Shown: piece after piece, positions 25,931 to 34,311 of the stretch
Layout of the letters: every line of letters begins with the position of its first letter
Position numbering within the stretch: the first letter of the stretch is position 1
Source of the DNA: Gammaproteobacteria bacterium
GTDB taxonomy: Bacteria; Pseudomonadota; Gammaproteobacteria; Steroidobacterales; Woeseiaceae
Assembly (NCBI GenBank): GCA_029865385.1
Contig: JAOUGX010000027.1
Location: 1 to 37,668, forward strand
Length of the DNA stretch: 37,668 bases
Direction: 5' to 3'
Notes under the pieces: model-generated
What the model saw: the letters and a program-made list of their open reading frames with translations, nothing else
Database searches by the model: none
What the model was told of the DNA's origin: nothing
Position numbers and translations under genes: made by a program

Positions 25931-26806
25931 ATGAACGTCATCAACGGTCATAAGGGCACGCTGCCCGCACAGTTTTCGACGACGGGCCCCGCGGCCAGTC
26001 TGGCCTGGATCATCGGTATCGTTGCTTTCGCGTGCATTGCAATGGCTAACAGCGCAATCGCCAATACCTCTGCGCCGACCATCCGCCTGTTCCCGACCAC
26101 CGTGGTCGAAGACCTCCGCCAGACCAGCTCCGTCGCAAAGGAAATGGAAACCGGCCTGCAGGAAGTCATCGGCCGGCTGGACCAGCAGCAGGAACTGTAC
26201 GAACAAAGCAAATGCGAGGGCGCCGAAAACGATCCTGGCTGCCAGCGCCTGTCGCGGCAACTCGGCGCAACCTATCTCGAAATGCTCGGCATCATGGAAG
26301 AGCGCCTGCCGGACATGGAACACACTGTCAACAACACCCGCCTCAGTCTCGAAAAACGGCTGCGCAGCGAACTCGGCAACAAGATGACGTCATGGACGCT
26401 GCAGGAAACTCTGCTCGGTGGCAATCCGCAACCTAGCGCCGCTGCAACGGCCCCGAGCATGCGCGGCAAATCCGGCATGCGACTCTCGGAAAGATTCCGC
26501 CAGTATTACCAGCTGGTGGCGTCATCGAGCAGCCAGAGCGACCAGTCTCTGGCTGTTCTTGCTTCTGATATCTACCTCGATATGGAAGAAACCAGCACAT
26601 TGATTGCGCGAACACGCGAGGAGATCGCCCGCGCGACGCTTATCGAGCAACTGAACCAGTCCTTCGGCACTATCACGCCGGAAATGATGGAAGTCGTCGG
26701 CGGCGTCAAATCGATTTTGTTCGGTGACGAAGCAAGCCGCGTGCAAATAGCCGGTCCGCCTCCCGGCAACATCGAGCAAGCCTACCGAAGCCCGCTCGAA
26801 AACTGA
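25931..26806 (+). CDS. Periplasmic helical/coiled-coil protein, first gene of envelope operon
   Basis: This 291-residue protein is unfamiliar. It has a hydrophobic signal or anchor (SLAWIIGIVAFACIAMANSAIA, written here as the region 24-45) after a polar start, then a largely helical chain. Heptad-like helices occur near 60-90 (TSSVAKEMETGLQEVIGRLD) and 105-150, with two cysteines (SKCEGAENDPGC) between them. The C-terminus is proline-rich (GPPPGN). Cleavage after SAIA would leave a periplasmic protein. GAGGGAG precedes ATG 25931. It heads a run of seven closely spaced genes and may be a periplasmic partner of the ExbB/ExbD-like pair; that is inference from position. Confidence 0.7.
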   Translation: MNVINGHKGTLPAQFSTTGPAASLAWIIGIVAFACIAMANSAIANTSAPTIRLFPTTVVEDLRQTSSVAKEMETGLQEVIGRLDQQQELYEQSKCEGAENDPGCQRLSRQLGATYLEMLGIMEERLPDMEHTVNNTRLSLEKRLRSELGNKMTSWTLQETLLGGNPQPSAAATAPSMRGKSGMRLSERFRQYYQLVASSSSQSDQSLAVLASDIYLDMEETSTLIARTREEIARATLIEQLNQSFGTITPEMMEVVGGVKSILFGDEASRVQIAGPPPGNIEQAYRSPLEN

Positions 26807-26827
26807 AAAATTCATCGGAGAATCGTC

Positions 26828-27367
26828 ATGACCACCCTACGCGGACTCGCCTCGCTCTTCCTTCTTCTCGCCACTGTTATTGCGCTTGCGTCTTGCGCAT
26901 CGACACCGCCTTGCGGCAGCACGCAAAGCAAGAACCTGGACTCGGCAGTCGATGATGTGAAGCGTACCTTGAGCAGCGGTTGCGAGGCGCACTTCGACAG
27001 CTACTACGATGATCTGTTGCGCGTCGCGGAAGGCGATCCGAAGCCGGAGAACAAACGCATCTTCAGTGACTTCCTGATGTGGTCCAGCGACGAAGGGCTC
27101 CTGAGCCAGCGCCAGGCCAAGGATTACTACAATCGTTATTTCAATGTGAAGTTCATGTCGCTGCAGGGCGACTACAACAATTGTTCCCATACTTGCCCGC
27201 GCCGCGAACGCGTCATGCTCGAGATGGAGCGCGAGCTCGGCGACAAGGAACGCGGGCTGCTGAAAGTGAGCCTCGACAACGAGGGCTATTACCGGGCCGA
27301 CGAGCTCTACCAGGAGGTCGAGCTCGTTCTGGAAGCAACCTGTACGGCCTGTGCGGCCGGCAGATAA
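26828..27367 (+). CDS. Cysteine-rich hypothetical lipoprotein
   Basis: The 179-residue protein has a lipoprotein signal (LFLLLATVIALASC, lipid cysteine C23). The mature part is charged and helical, with six more cysteines at 29, 52, 119, 123, 172 and 175, the last four in CSHTC and CTAC arrangements that could form disulfides or bind metal. The segment DFLMWSSDEGLLSQRQAKDYYNRYF is distinctive but not recognised. GGAG lies before ATG 26828, 21 bases after the previous stop. The position in the operon suggests an outer- or inner-membrane lipoprotein partner of the channel-like proteins that follow. Confidence 0.72.
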   Translation: MTTLRGLASLFLLLATVIALASCASTPPCGSTQSKNLDSAVDDVKRTLSSGCEAHFDSYYDDLLRVAEGDPKPENKRIFSDFLMWSSDEGLLSQRQAKDYYNRYFNVKFMSLQGDYNNCSHTCPRRERVMLEMERELGDKERGLLKVSLDNEGYYRADELYQEVELVLEATCTACAAGR

Positions 27368-27382
27368 AACGACTTCCGTGGC

Positions 27383-28039
27383 ATGGACAAGGCAAGAAGC
27401 CAGCGATTCATCCAGGGACTTACGGCGGGCGCCTTCGGCTCGTTCGTCGGCGCCGCCGCCCTTCTCTACATACTTGCGCGCACCCAACTCATCAGTTTTT
27501 CCGGTTCGCAGGAAGCCGACATAGGCGGCTGGCTGCAATGGGCGTACACGAATCTCGGCTCGTCGATTCCTGTTTTCGCCCTGTTATTGATCGCTTTTTT
27601 CGTCACGGTTCGTCGGCTGCGTCATCACCTCGAAAGCGGAAAGCCGCTGAATGAGATCGTGCAACTGGATCACCTGACCGATATCTGGACAACGTTGTTC
27701 TTCGGTACCGGTGTCATCTGGACTGCAATCGGCATGCGCAGTGCGCTGCTGTTTGCTCTCGGAGACCAGGAAGGGCTGCGTGACGGTGCGTCCGAAGTAC
27801 TGAGACGTATGGTGGACGGCGGCATCCTGCTGGCATTGTCGACGACCATTTTCGGCGGCATCGGCGGATATCTCATGCGGGTTTACAAGTCGGTGACACT
27901 CGGCTCCGCGCTGCAGCACTGCTACGACCAGGCGGCGCGCGCCGATACTTCGCGCATGCGCGATTCGCTCGAGCGCATTGAGGGGCACCTCAAGAGTCAG
28001 GCCACGACGAAGGACGCAGCGCCGGGAGGCGGGACGTGA
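27383..28039 (+). CDS. MotA/TolQ/ExbB-like membrane protein
   Basis: The 218-residue protein has four membrane segments at about 13-32, 60-78, 104-126 and 145-166, with a cytoplasmic helical C-terminus (about 170-205, rich in R/D/E). The third and fourth segments resemble the proton-channel helices of MotA/TolQ/ExbB: LFFGTGVIWTAIGM matches the family's GLLGTVxG pattern, and VDGGILLALSTTIFGGIGGYL matches the ALxTTxxG pattern. The next gene encodes an ExbD/TolR-like protein, which is the usual partner and strengthens the call. The similarity is by eye and distant. It starts 15 bases after the lipoprotein gene and overlaps the next gene by four bases. Confidence 0.7.
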   Translation: MDKARSQRFIQGLTAGAFGSFVGAAALLYILARTQLISFSGSQEADIGGWLQWAYTNLGSSIPVFALLLIAFFVTVRRLRHHLESGKPLNEIVQLDHLTDIWTTLFFGTGVIWTAIGMRSALLFALGDQEGLRDGASEVLRRMVDGGILLALSTTIFGGIGGYLMRVYKSVTLGSALQHCYDQAARADTSRMRDSLERIEGHLKSQATTKDAAPGGGT

Positions 28040-28785
28040 GCCGCTCACCGCTGATGTATGCCATGGGGCGCGGGTTCGATCCGGATGCCGGCGGGGCCGC
28101 CGAATTGCAGACGGATGTGATGCGCTTCATGGCCATACTGTCGCTTTGCCTCGTAGCAATATTCGCGCTGGTACAGAGCCTGCCGCCGGCGCCCGTCAAA
28201 GCGACAACACCGGATATAAGCGCAATTCCGCCGCTGTCGATCGAAGAAGAGAAGCCGATTGCTTCACCCGCAGCGGTCGAAGCAAAAAAGCTTGCTGTCG
28301 AGGCAGCCGCTTTGGAGCAACCGATAATACTGACGCGGCCGAAGCCGGTTGCCGCTGACCGGCATGTCGTAAACGCGCCGAACCCCGCTGTCGTGGAGCC
28401 CGTCGCGACACCGATCGTACCGGAGAGGGAGGGATTCACGTTGCAATTCGAGGACGACACCGCATTGACGCGGCTGATTTCCAGCAAGGACGTCGGCTTT
28501 TTCGCCATATCGGCCGACAAGACCATGCGACTGACAATCGATGGCAGCAAGATGAATTTCTGGCCGTCATCCACACCCGGACAATTTCACGAAATGGACG
28601 GCTCGACCGTTCCTGTCGAAGTGAAACGTGCACTGTTGCGTTCCGGTGCCGCACTTCCCGGCACCCCCCAGTGGGGCGTGACCTTGCCGCCGGTGACAAC
28701 CGGTCAACTCACGCAGATCCTGGCCGAATCCAAAGGCGGCTCGCTGATCATCGGCAGCAACGGCGAAATTCGGCTGGAGCGCTGA
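28036..28785 (+). CDS. ExbD/TolR-like single-pass membrane protein
   Basis: This 249-residue protein has a short cytoplasmic N-terminus, one membrane segment at about 28-49, a proline/alanine-rich periplasmic linker (about 50-135) and a folded C-terminal domain. The start of the segment reads ELQTDVMRFMAIL, with D27 in the place of the proton-carrying aspartate of ExbD (IDVMLVLL) and TolR. The periplasmic end includes DVGFFAISADKTMRLTIDG and GGSLIIGSNGEIRL. The GTG start at 28036 overlaps the stop of the ExbB-like gene. Together these two genes would make an ion-driven energy-transducing unit; the force would be passed to a periplasmic or cell wall partner encoded in this operon. Confidence 0.7.
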   Translation: MSRSPLMYAMGRGFDPDAGGAAELQTDVMRFMAILSLCLVAIFALVQSLPPAPVKATTPDISAIPPLSIEEEKPIASPAAVEAKKLAVEAAALEQPIILTRPKPVAADRHVVNAPNPAVVEPVATPIVPEREGFTLQFEDDTALTRLISSKDVGFFAISADKTMRLTIDGSKMNFWPSSTPGQFHEMDGSTVPVEVKRALLRSGAALPGTPQWGVTLPPVTTGQLTQILAESKGGSLIIGSNGEIRLER

Positions 28786-28786
28786 C

Positions 28787-30232
28787 ATGAGTATCCGGGC
28801 TGCGATCTTCACAACAGTTCTGTCAGTGGTGGCCGCCACTCAGAGTGTTGCCGCGCCGCGCCCGGTCGCGCTGGAAAGCTGGATCGACAACGAACTGACG
28901 CCTTACGTTGCCAGTCAACTTTCGACACACCCACGGTTTCGCAATGAATCGTTGCGACTGGTTGTCATGAAAGATGGCAACCCGCAGCCGGTTGCCAGCG
29001 CACTGGCGATCGCGCTGCGCGATCGCCTGCAGCTGGCATTGATGGACACGCCCGGCGTGAGGATTACCTGGCAGCCCGACCAGCCAAAATTCGGGCACGT
29101 GCCTGGCGGCACCGGTGTCGATTGCAGCGCAGATGTCGTTCATTACTACATCGGCCTGGAGCTTGCAGAAAAACGCAGCGGCGAATTCGAGTTGTCGCTG
29201 CGTGCGCTGGATCTCGAGGATCGCAGCTGGGTCAGCGGCTTCGGCAAAACCTGGAACGGTGCGTTGAGCACGTCACAACACCGAAAATGGCGGGAAGTTG
29301 CCACCGACCTGTCATTCCTCGGCGAACGTGCGGCACCGTTCGACGAATCGCAGTCCGACATGCTCGCCGCGCACCTCGCGCACAAACTGGGCTGTTCGCT
29401 GCTGCAGCAGGTTGCCGGCGAGTACGTTGCGACACCGGTGTTCGACGACGAGGGCGAACCACAGAATATGATCGAGCTCGTTGCCAACAACCTTGCCGCC
29501 TATCGCGCACTGCAATTGACGACCGATGCTACTCAGGCCAACGCCGCCATCGAGGCGAAAGCACACCGTGTCGATGACGACCTGTACCAGTACTGGATAA
29601 CCGTAAGACCGCGGGACACCGCTTCGGATCTTCCGGCGATCAGCGCAAGTGCGTACGTTTACATGCAACAGCCTTTCATCGACGCGGAGAAGGTGCCGTT
29701 CGTGCCGGCCGTCGCGGCGAGCCGGGCGGGAACGGTACTGAGCGCCTCACGCCTGGTGCAGCTGGACGATTACCCGGCTTGCAGCACTCGATTCGAATGC
29801 TTTGCCCTGCAGGCGCGGAGCAACGAAGATGCCGTCGTCTTTTTCCTCAATCACCAGCTCAACCGGGGGCTCGTCCGACTGGCCGATGATCGCTGCGATC
29901 GCCGCGCCTCTGCGCGCGTCGTGCGCGCCAATGAATCCGTGAATTTTGCACTGCGCGCCGATGACCCCGGAACCGGTTCGTGGCTGCCCGGCGAAAGCTG
30001 GGAGCTGGAGCCCGACATGGAGACTTACTACGTTGTCGCGGCAAGCGACACCAAGGCCGCGCGCGCTATTGCTCGCCATATCGAACAACTGCCGCAACGC
30101 TGTACATCTTCCGTACGCAGCGGCTTGCGCGGAGCTGTGCTGCAACGCTGGATCACCGAGCTGAATGCGATAGCCGATCACTGGAAAGCACAGATCGACT
30201 GGCAAATCATTCGCGTCAGAAACGTGTATTGA
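28787..30232 (+). CDS. Secreted protein of the envelope operon, unknown family
   Basis: The 481-residue protein has a signal peptide ending around SVAA-APRPV (residue 23). An N-terminal domain (about 30-220) contains LRLVVMKDGNPQPVASAL followed by LRDRLQLALMDTPGVRI, an arrangement reminiscent of CsgG/LpoB-type periplasmic domains that start with a strand and a helix. The C-terminal third has paired cysteines (CSTRFEC, DRC, QRC) and a segment WLPGESWELEPDMETYYVVAASD that resembles DUF4384-type modules. Both comparisons are tentative. It begins two bases after the previous stop and is the largest gene in the operon. Confidence 0.7.
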   Translation: MSIRAAIFTTVLSVVAATQSVAAPRPVALESWIDNELTPYVASQLSTHPRFRNESLRLVVMKDGNPQPVASALAIALRDRLQLALMDTPGVRITWQPDQPKFGHVPGGTGVDCSADVVHYYIGLELAEKRSGEFELSLRALDLEDRSWVSGFGKTWNGALSTSQHRKWREVATDLSFLGERAAPFDESQSDMLAAHLAHKLGCSLLQQVAGEYVATPVFDDEGEPQNMIELVANNLAAYRALQLTTDATQANAAIEAKAHRVDDDLYQYWITVRPRDTASDLPAISASAYVYMQQPFIDAEKVPFVPAVAASRAGTVLSASRLVQLDDYPACSTRFECFALQARSNEDAVVFFLNHQLNRGLVRLADDRCDRRASARVVRANESVNFALRADDPGTGSWLPGESWELEPDMETYYVVAASDTKAARAIARHIEQLPQRCTSSVRSGLRGAVLQRWITELNAIADHWKAQIDWQIIRVRNVY

Positions 30233-30242
30233 GGATGGAACC

Positions 30243-30797
30243 ATGATTCGCCTGCTGGGATTCATAGTCGGGTCGGCCGTTTCGATCGGCGCCATACTGC
30301 TGATTCTCGGCATGCCGGAATTTCATCTGTCGAATCCGCACCTGGACAAGAGCCGCTTCGACGAAGCGCTGCAGAGCCTGAAGGAAAAGCAACGCCAAAT
30401 AGAAATGGCTGCGGTGCCGGTCGATGAATCGCCGCCGGAACCCATTGCAGCGTCGCCAACAATATCCGATGACGACGTTGCGATCGTCGCAGATTCGACC
30501 CCTGGCGCGGCCGATACAATGCAGCACGCATCGATTGAAAATTCTATTGACGACGTACTGCCGGTCGAACCGCTGCAGGAACGGCATTGGCATTCCTTCT
30601 GGAATCCGTTTCGTAGTGAAATCGCAGCGCGTGGCTTCGTCTCGCAACTGGAAAGGGTTACAGGGCTCGATTACCGGGTCGTCAAGGTGAAAACCGGCGT
30701 TTACGAAGTTGCCTTCGCCTATGACAGTGATCTCGAGCGACAGGCCAAACTGTCGAAGATCCAGGCCGCGACAGGCCTCGACCTGCCCGGCTCATGA
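30243..30797 (+). CDS. Single-pass membrane protein with SPOR-like C-terminus
   Basis: The 184-residue protein has an N-terminal membrane anchor (LLGFIVGSAVSIGAILLILG), a periplasmic linker rich in D, P and A, and a C-terminal domain of about 70 residues starting near WNPFRSEIAARGFVSQLE. The order (aromatic start, helix with FVSQLERVTG, strand YRVVKVKTGVYEVAF, helix, GLDL) fits SPOR domains, which bind peptidoglycan strands lacking stem peptides and often gather at division sites. The stop overlaps the start of the lytic transglycosylase gene (ATGA), so the two products are probably made together and may act together on the wall. Confidence 0.72.
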   Translation: MIRLLGFIVGSAVSIGAILLILGMPEFHLSNPHLDKSRFDEALQSLKEKQRQIEMAAVPVDESPPEPIAASPTISDDDVAIVADSTPGAADTMQHASIENSIDDVLPVEPLQERHWHSFWNPFRSEIAARGFVSQLERVTGLDYRVVKVKTGVYEVAFAYDSDLERQAKLSKIQAATGLDLPGS

Positions 30798-31582
30798 GAA
30801 GCTGGCTTGCCGCGTTTGCCTGTGCCGTCACGCTGACGATAGCTTCGTATTCCATTGCCGGGCCGAAAACAGCCATCGACCCGGAGCTGGCGTGGAAGCA
30901 GTACTTGCGAAGTGATACCGACATCAAGCCGAGCTACCGCTTTCCGCACGCACAGTGCTTTCGATCTGCATCGCTCGCACATAACCTGCCGGAGACGCTG
31001 CTGCTTGCGGTTGCGCGCGGCGAAAGCGATTTCGATGCGATGGCGCGATCCAAGGCGAACGCACATGGCGTGATGCAGATTCAATGGCCAGGAACAGCAA
31101 GGCACCTTGGCATTTTCCGGTTGACGGAACTCTACGACCCCTGCACGAACATTGAAGCCGGCGCGCGCTACCTCAATGAACTTCTGCAGCAGTACGGCGG
31201 CAACGTGCACCTTGCGCTCGCCGCTTACAACTACGGACCGGGCCGCATCGCAAAAGACGGCATGGACATCCCATCCGGCGCCGAGTGGTACAGCGGCTAC
31301 ATCCTGCGTCACCTGGATTACGTGCTCGGCAATCGGGTGCGCAGCAACTCGGGGGTCGAGCACTTGTATTCGGACCTCGGTCGAACGACTTTGGTCAGTT
31401 TCGCCGAGCCCTACCGCGCAGCTGCGTTCGTGACCAGCCTCGAAGAACAATCACCGGCTTTGCAGCTGGACTGGTTTCGCCATGACGTCGGCAGTTTTAC
31501 CGTCGTGCTTCGCTACGCCGACAAGGACGATTTCCACAAGAGCGCAGCACTGCTGGCAAACGTGGGCTTTCGCCTCGAGTAA
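30794..31582 (+). CDS. Lytic transglycosylase (SLT family)
   Basis: The enzyme cleaves the glycan of peptidoglycan to 1,6-anhydro ends in the periplasm. The 262-residue protein has a signal peptide (LAAFACAVTLTIASYSIAG), the catalytic glutamate E77 in ARGESDFD, the substrate motif HGVMQIQWPG (91-100) and AYNYGPGRI (144-152). After the SLT domain, about 80 further residues end in GSFTVVLRYADKDDF, a segment that resembles the end of the SPOR-like protein encoded just upstream. It closes the seven-gene operon; a small hairpin with five T follows. No lipobox is present, so it is likely soluble or held by its partners. Confidence 0.9.
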   Translation: MRSWLAAFACAVTLTIASYSIAGPKTAIDPELAWKQYLRSDTDIKPSYRFPHAQCFRSASLAHNLPETLLLAVARGESDFDAMARSKANAHGVMQIQWPGTARHLGIFRLTELYDPCTNIEAGARYLNELLQQYGGNVHLALAAYNYGPGRIAKDGMDIPSGAEWYSGYILRHLDYVLGNRVRSNSGVEHLYSDLGRTTLVSFAEPYRAAAFVTSLEEQSPALQLDWFRHDVGSFTVVLRYADKDDFHKSAALLANVGFRLE

Positions 31583-31583
31583 C

Positions 31584-31599
31584 CGGCCGGGCCGTTTTT
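31584..31599 (+). terminator. Weak intrinsic terminator after the envelope operon
   Basis: CGGC (31584-31587) and GCCG (31591-31594) form a four-pair stem with a three-base loop, followed by TTTTT (31595-31599). The stem is short but lies directly after the stop at 31582 and next to the end of a convergent gene. Confidence 0.4.
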
Positions 31600-31799
31600 C
31601 AGGCGTCTGCGCGACCTTGCGCTCGTAACATCATTTTGTCGCGCAGCCTGCGCAGCGCTTTGCGACTGTCCGTATCGAGGTCCGCAGGCACAGGCGTGTA
31701 CGCTGCCAAAATCGCAATGTCGTTCGCCTCGGCCAGGTTGACATTCAATAGCTGCAGTTCCTTCTCAATTCTGTCCAATGTCGGGTCCGACAATTTCAT
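31599..31799 (-). CDS. Small hypothetical protein, 66 aa
   Basis: The protein (start MKLSDPTLDRIEKELQLL) is short, cytoplasmic and helical, with a basic C-terminal helix (DSRKALRRLRDKMMLRAQ). I do not recognise a family. The start at 31799 was chosen over a longer frame reaching 31916 because a promoter-like pair lies between them: TTGTAT and TATTGT, 17 bases apart, on the minus strand at 31852-31824. GGAG sits directly against the start codon, which is too close for a standard ribosome site, so the start remains open. The gene is divergent from hpt. Confidence 0.55.
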   Translation of the reverse strand: MKLSDPTLDRIEKELQLLNVNLAEANDIAILAAYTPVPADLDTDSRKALRRLRDKMMLRAQGRADA

Positions 31800-31823
31800 C
31801 TCCAGGGAGGGGTGGCGGCTGAG

Positions 31824-31852
31824 ACAATAGACGTAGGGCCCGGAAAATACAA
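31824..31852 (-). promoter_or_regulatory. Promoter for the 66-residue hypothetical gene
   Basis: On the minus strand TTGTAT (complement of 31847-31852) and TATTGT (complement of 31824-31829) are 17 bases apart. The predicted start falls near 31817, about 18 bases before the start codon at 31799. Confidence 0.45.
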
Positions 31853-31973
31853 TTGATAAACGCCACAGGGCGAAAAAGCCGGTCGAACCAAACTTGCGCC
31901 GGCCGCTTGTTCGCACCTAGGATAGGCGGCGCTCCGTCAGTACAGCCGGACATTCGCAGGGGAAAATGAAAAA

Positions 31974-32510
31974 GTGGCTACCAAACCCGAAATCCTGATC
32001 AGCGAGTCTGTCATACATACTCGCGTTCGGGAGCTGGCAGAGCAGATTTCGAAGGACTATTCGGGCAAAGACGAGTTGGTTTTGCTCGGAGTGCTCAAAG
32101 GATCGTTTATTTTTCTCGCCGATCTTTCGCGCGCATTGACCATTCCGCGCACGATCGAATTCATCGCCGTCTCCAGCTACGAGCACGGCTCGGTTCCGAG
32201 CGGCGCGGTACGCCTGGTCATGGACGTCCGCGGCAGTATCGAAGGACGCCATGTTCTGATAGTTGAAGACATAGTGGATACCGGCCAGACTTTGCACTAC
32301 CTGATCGACATGCTGAAATCTCGAAACCCGGCCTCCATACGCACCTGTGCGTTGCTGCACAAGGCGCACATGACAACCGCGGAAGTCGATATCGATTACC
32401 TGGGATTCAGCATCGGCGACGAATGGGTAGTGGGTTACGGGCTCGACTATATGGAGCAAAATCGCACCCTGCCCTACATCGGCATCGTCCATCCCGACGA
32501 CCGGAACTAG
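31974..32510 (+). CDS. hpt: Hypoxanthine phosphoribosyltransferase
   Basis: The enzyme salvages hypoxanthine (and often guanine) with PRPP to form IMP or GMP in the cytoplasm. The 178-residue protein has the expected order: [19 protein letters not shown], the flexible-loop motif SSYEHG, and the PRPP-binding motif [14 protein letters not shown] at about 93-106, ending with [11 protein letters not shown] and PYIG. The start is GTG at 31974, with GGGGAAAA upstream; a nearby ATG is in another frame. It lies 25 bases before the ABC exporter genes and may be transcribed with them. Confidence 0.94.
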   Translation: MATKPEILISESVIHTRVRELAEQISKDYSGKDELVLLGVLKGSFIFLADLSRALTIPRTIEFIAVSSYEHGSVPSGAVRLVMDVRGSIEGRHVLIVEDIVDTGQTLHYLIDMLKSRNPASIRTCALLHKAHMTTAEVDIDYLGFSIGDEWVVGYGLDYMEQNRTLPYIGIVHPDDRN

Positions 32511-32535
32511 CCGGATTTCGAGCGACTGGACAACG

Positions 32536-33522
32536 GTGCACGTAATGCAAGACTCTGCCGGAACCCCGATAATCCGCGTCGAAGGCCTGGGAAAGACTTA
32601 CGCCGACGGCTTCGAGGCGCTGAAGAACATCAATCTCGATGTCTATTCCGGCGAGATCTTCGCTCTGCTCGGACCCAACGGTGCCGGCAAGACCACTCTG
32701 ATCAATATCATATGCGGCATCACCAGGCCGAGCGGTGGCCGCATCACGGTGGACGGACGCGACATTATCCGTGATTTCCGCCACACCCGATCAATGATCG
32801 GCCTGGTGCCACAGGAACTGTCGACCGACATGTTCGAGTCCGTTTGGTCCACTGTGAGTTTCAGCCGCGGTCTGTTCGGTCGTCCCGCCGACCCGCAGCA
32901 CATTGAAAAAATTCTCAGGTCGCTGTCTTTGTGGAACAAGAAGGACAGCAAGATCATGACCTTGTCCGGCGGCATGAAACGTCGGGTTCTGATAGCCAAG
33001 GCGCTGGCGCACGAGCCGCGCATCCTTTTCCTGGATGAACCGACCGCGGGTGTCGACGTTGAGCTCCGCAAGGACATGTGGCAGATCGTGCGCGACCTGC
33101 GTGAATCCGGCGTGACCATTATCCTGACGACGCACTACATCGAGGAAGCCGAGATGATTGCGGATCGCATCGGTGTCATCAACCATGGCGAAATCATTCG
33201 CGTCCAGGAAAAGCACGAGTTGATGCAGGAGCTGGGACGCAAACAGCTGGTCGTGCACTTGCACGCGCCGCTTGCACGAGTACCGGATTCACTCGAAAGC
33301 TACGCGCTCGAACTCGCCGACAATGGCACCCGGCTCGTATACACCTACGAAACGCGTGCGGAACGCACCGGCATTACAGCCCTGCTGCAGCAAATAAGCG
33401 ATGCCGGCATTCGATTTCATGATATCGAGACCAGCGAGAGTTCTCTCGAGGAAATTTTTGTCGGGCTCGTAAAACAAGTAGTGCCACCTGCAAGCGCTGT
33501 GGCCCGGGGTGAAGTGCGATGA
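32536..33522 (+). CDS. ABC exporter ATP-binding subunit (YadG type)
   Basis: The 328-residue cytoplasmic ATPase has Walker A GPNGAGKT (46-53), a Q-loop in GLVPQELS, signature LSGGMKRRV (143-151), Walker B ILFLDEP (163-169) and an H-loop in [11 protein letters not shown]-terminal domain of about 110 residues follows. The arrangement matches ABC-2 type exporters of the YadG/drug-resistance group. The GTG at 32536 is preferred because GGA lies at proper spacing; ATG 32545 is an alternative. The stop overlaps the permease start (ATGA). The exported substrate is not evident. Confidence 0.92.
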   Translation: MHVMQDSAGTPIIRVEGLGKTYADGFEALKNINLDVYSGEIFALLGPNGAGKTTLINIICGITRPSGGRITVDGRDIIRDFRHTRSMIGLVPQELSTDMFESVWSTVSFSRGLFGRPADPQHIEKILRSLSLWNKKDSKIMTLSGGMKRRVLIAKALAHEPRILFLDEPTAGVDVELRKDMWQIVRDLRESGVTIILTTHYIEEAEMIADRIGVINHGEIIRVQEKHELMQELGRKQLVVHLHAPLARVPDSLESYALELADNGTRLVYTYETRAERTGITALLQQISDAGIRFHDIETSESSLEEIFVGLVKQVVPPASAVARGEVR

Positions 33523-34286
33523 ATCTCAATTTCTACGCCATCGCTTCGATTTATCGGTTCGAAATGGCGCGCATGCGTCGCACCTTGTTTCAGAGCATTG
33601 CAACGCCGGTCATCTCGACCTCGCTCTACTTCATCGTTTTCGGGGCGGCGATCGGCTCACGAATTGCTGAAATCGATGGTGTAGGTTACGGCTCATTCAT
33701 TGTGCCTGGGCTAATCATGCTGATGTTGCTGACAGAAAGCATTTCAAATGCTTCCTTCGGCATCCACATGCCGCGCTTCACCGGCACGATATTCGAGGTG
33801 CTGTCGGCGCCGATCTCGTTTGTTGAAGTGATCGCCGGCTACGTCGGCGCGGCAGCAACAAAATCGGTAATTCTCGGCGCGACGATTCTCATGACCGCAA
33901 GTCTTTTCGTTGACATCCACATTGCACACCCGTTCTGGATGCTGCTATTCCTGGTGCTGACCTCGGTGAGCTTCAGCCTGTTCGGCTTCATCCTCGGCAT
34001 CTGGGCCGACGGCTTTGAAAAATTGCAGATCGTTCCGGCACTGATCATCACGCCGCTTGCTTTCCTCGGTGGCAGCTTCTACTCCATCAGCATGTTGCCA
34101 CCGTTCTGGCAGACCGTGACACTGTTCAACCCGGTTGTGTACCTGATCAGCGGTTTTCGCTGGAGTTTCTACGACAACGCGGACGTCAGCGTCGCACTGA
34201 GCCTGTCGATGACCTGCGTATTCTTGTGCATCTGCCTCGTCATCATCTGGTGGATTTTCCGCACCGGCTACAAACTCCGCACCTGA
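33519..34286 (+). CDS. ABC-2 type exporter permease (YadH type)
   Basis: The 255-residue inner-membrane protein has six membrane segments, starting with [18 protein letters not shown] and ending [12 protein letters not shown]. It contains the ABC-2 features [15 protein letters not shown], a central [16 protein letters not shown] coupling region and the [19 protein letters not shown] motif typical of YadH/NodJ-like permeases. It overlaps its ATPase gene by four bases, so the two subunits form one exporter (probably two of each). It converges with the CDF gene 25 bases away, with no clear terminator between. Confidence 0.92.
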   Translation: MNLNFYAIASIYRFEMARMRRTLFQSIATPVISTSLYFIVFGAAIGSRIAEIDGVGYGSFIVPGLIMLMLLTESISNASFGIHMPRFTGTIFEVLSAPISFVEVIAGYVGAAATKSVILGATILMTASLFVDIHIAHPFWMLLFLVLTSVSFSLFGFILGIWADGFEKLQIVPALIITPLAFLGGSFYSISMLPPFWQTVTLFNPVVYLISGFRWSFYDNADVSVALSLSMTCVFLCICLVIIWWIFRTGYKLRT

Positions 34287-34311
34287 AAAACCACGCTACC
34301 GAACTTCGCTA

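Noticed and set aside
27383-28785. Zorya-type defence system (ZorA/ZorB are MotA/ExbB- and OmpA-like)
   Set aside because: There is no helicase, nuclease or other effector gene, the second protein is ExbD/TolR-like without an OmpA domain, and the neighbours are cell wall proteins.
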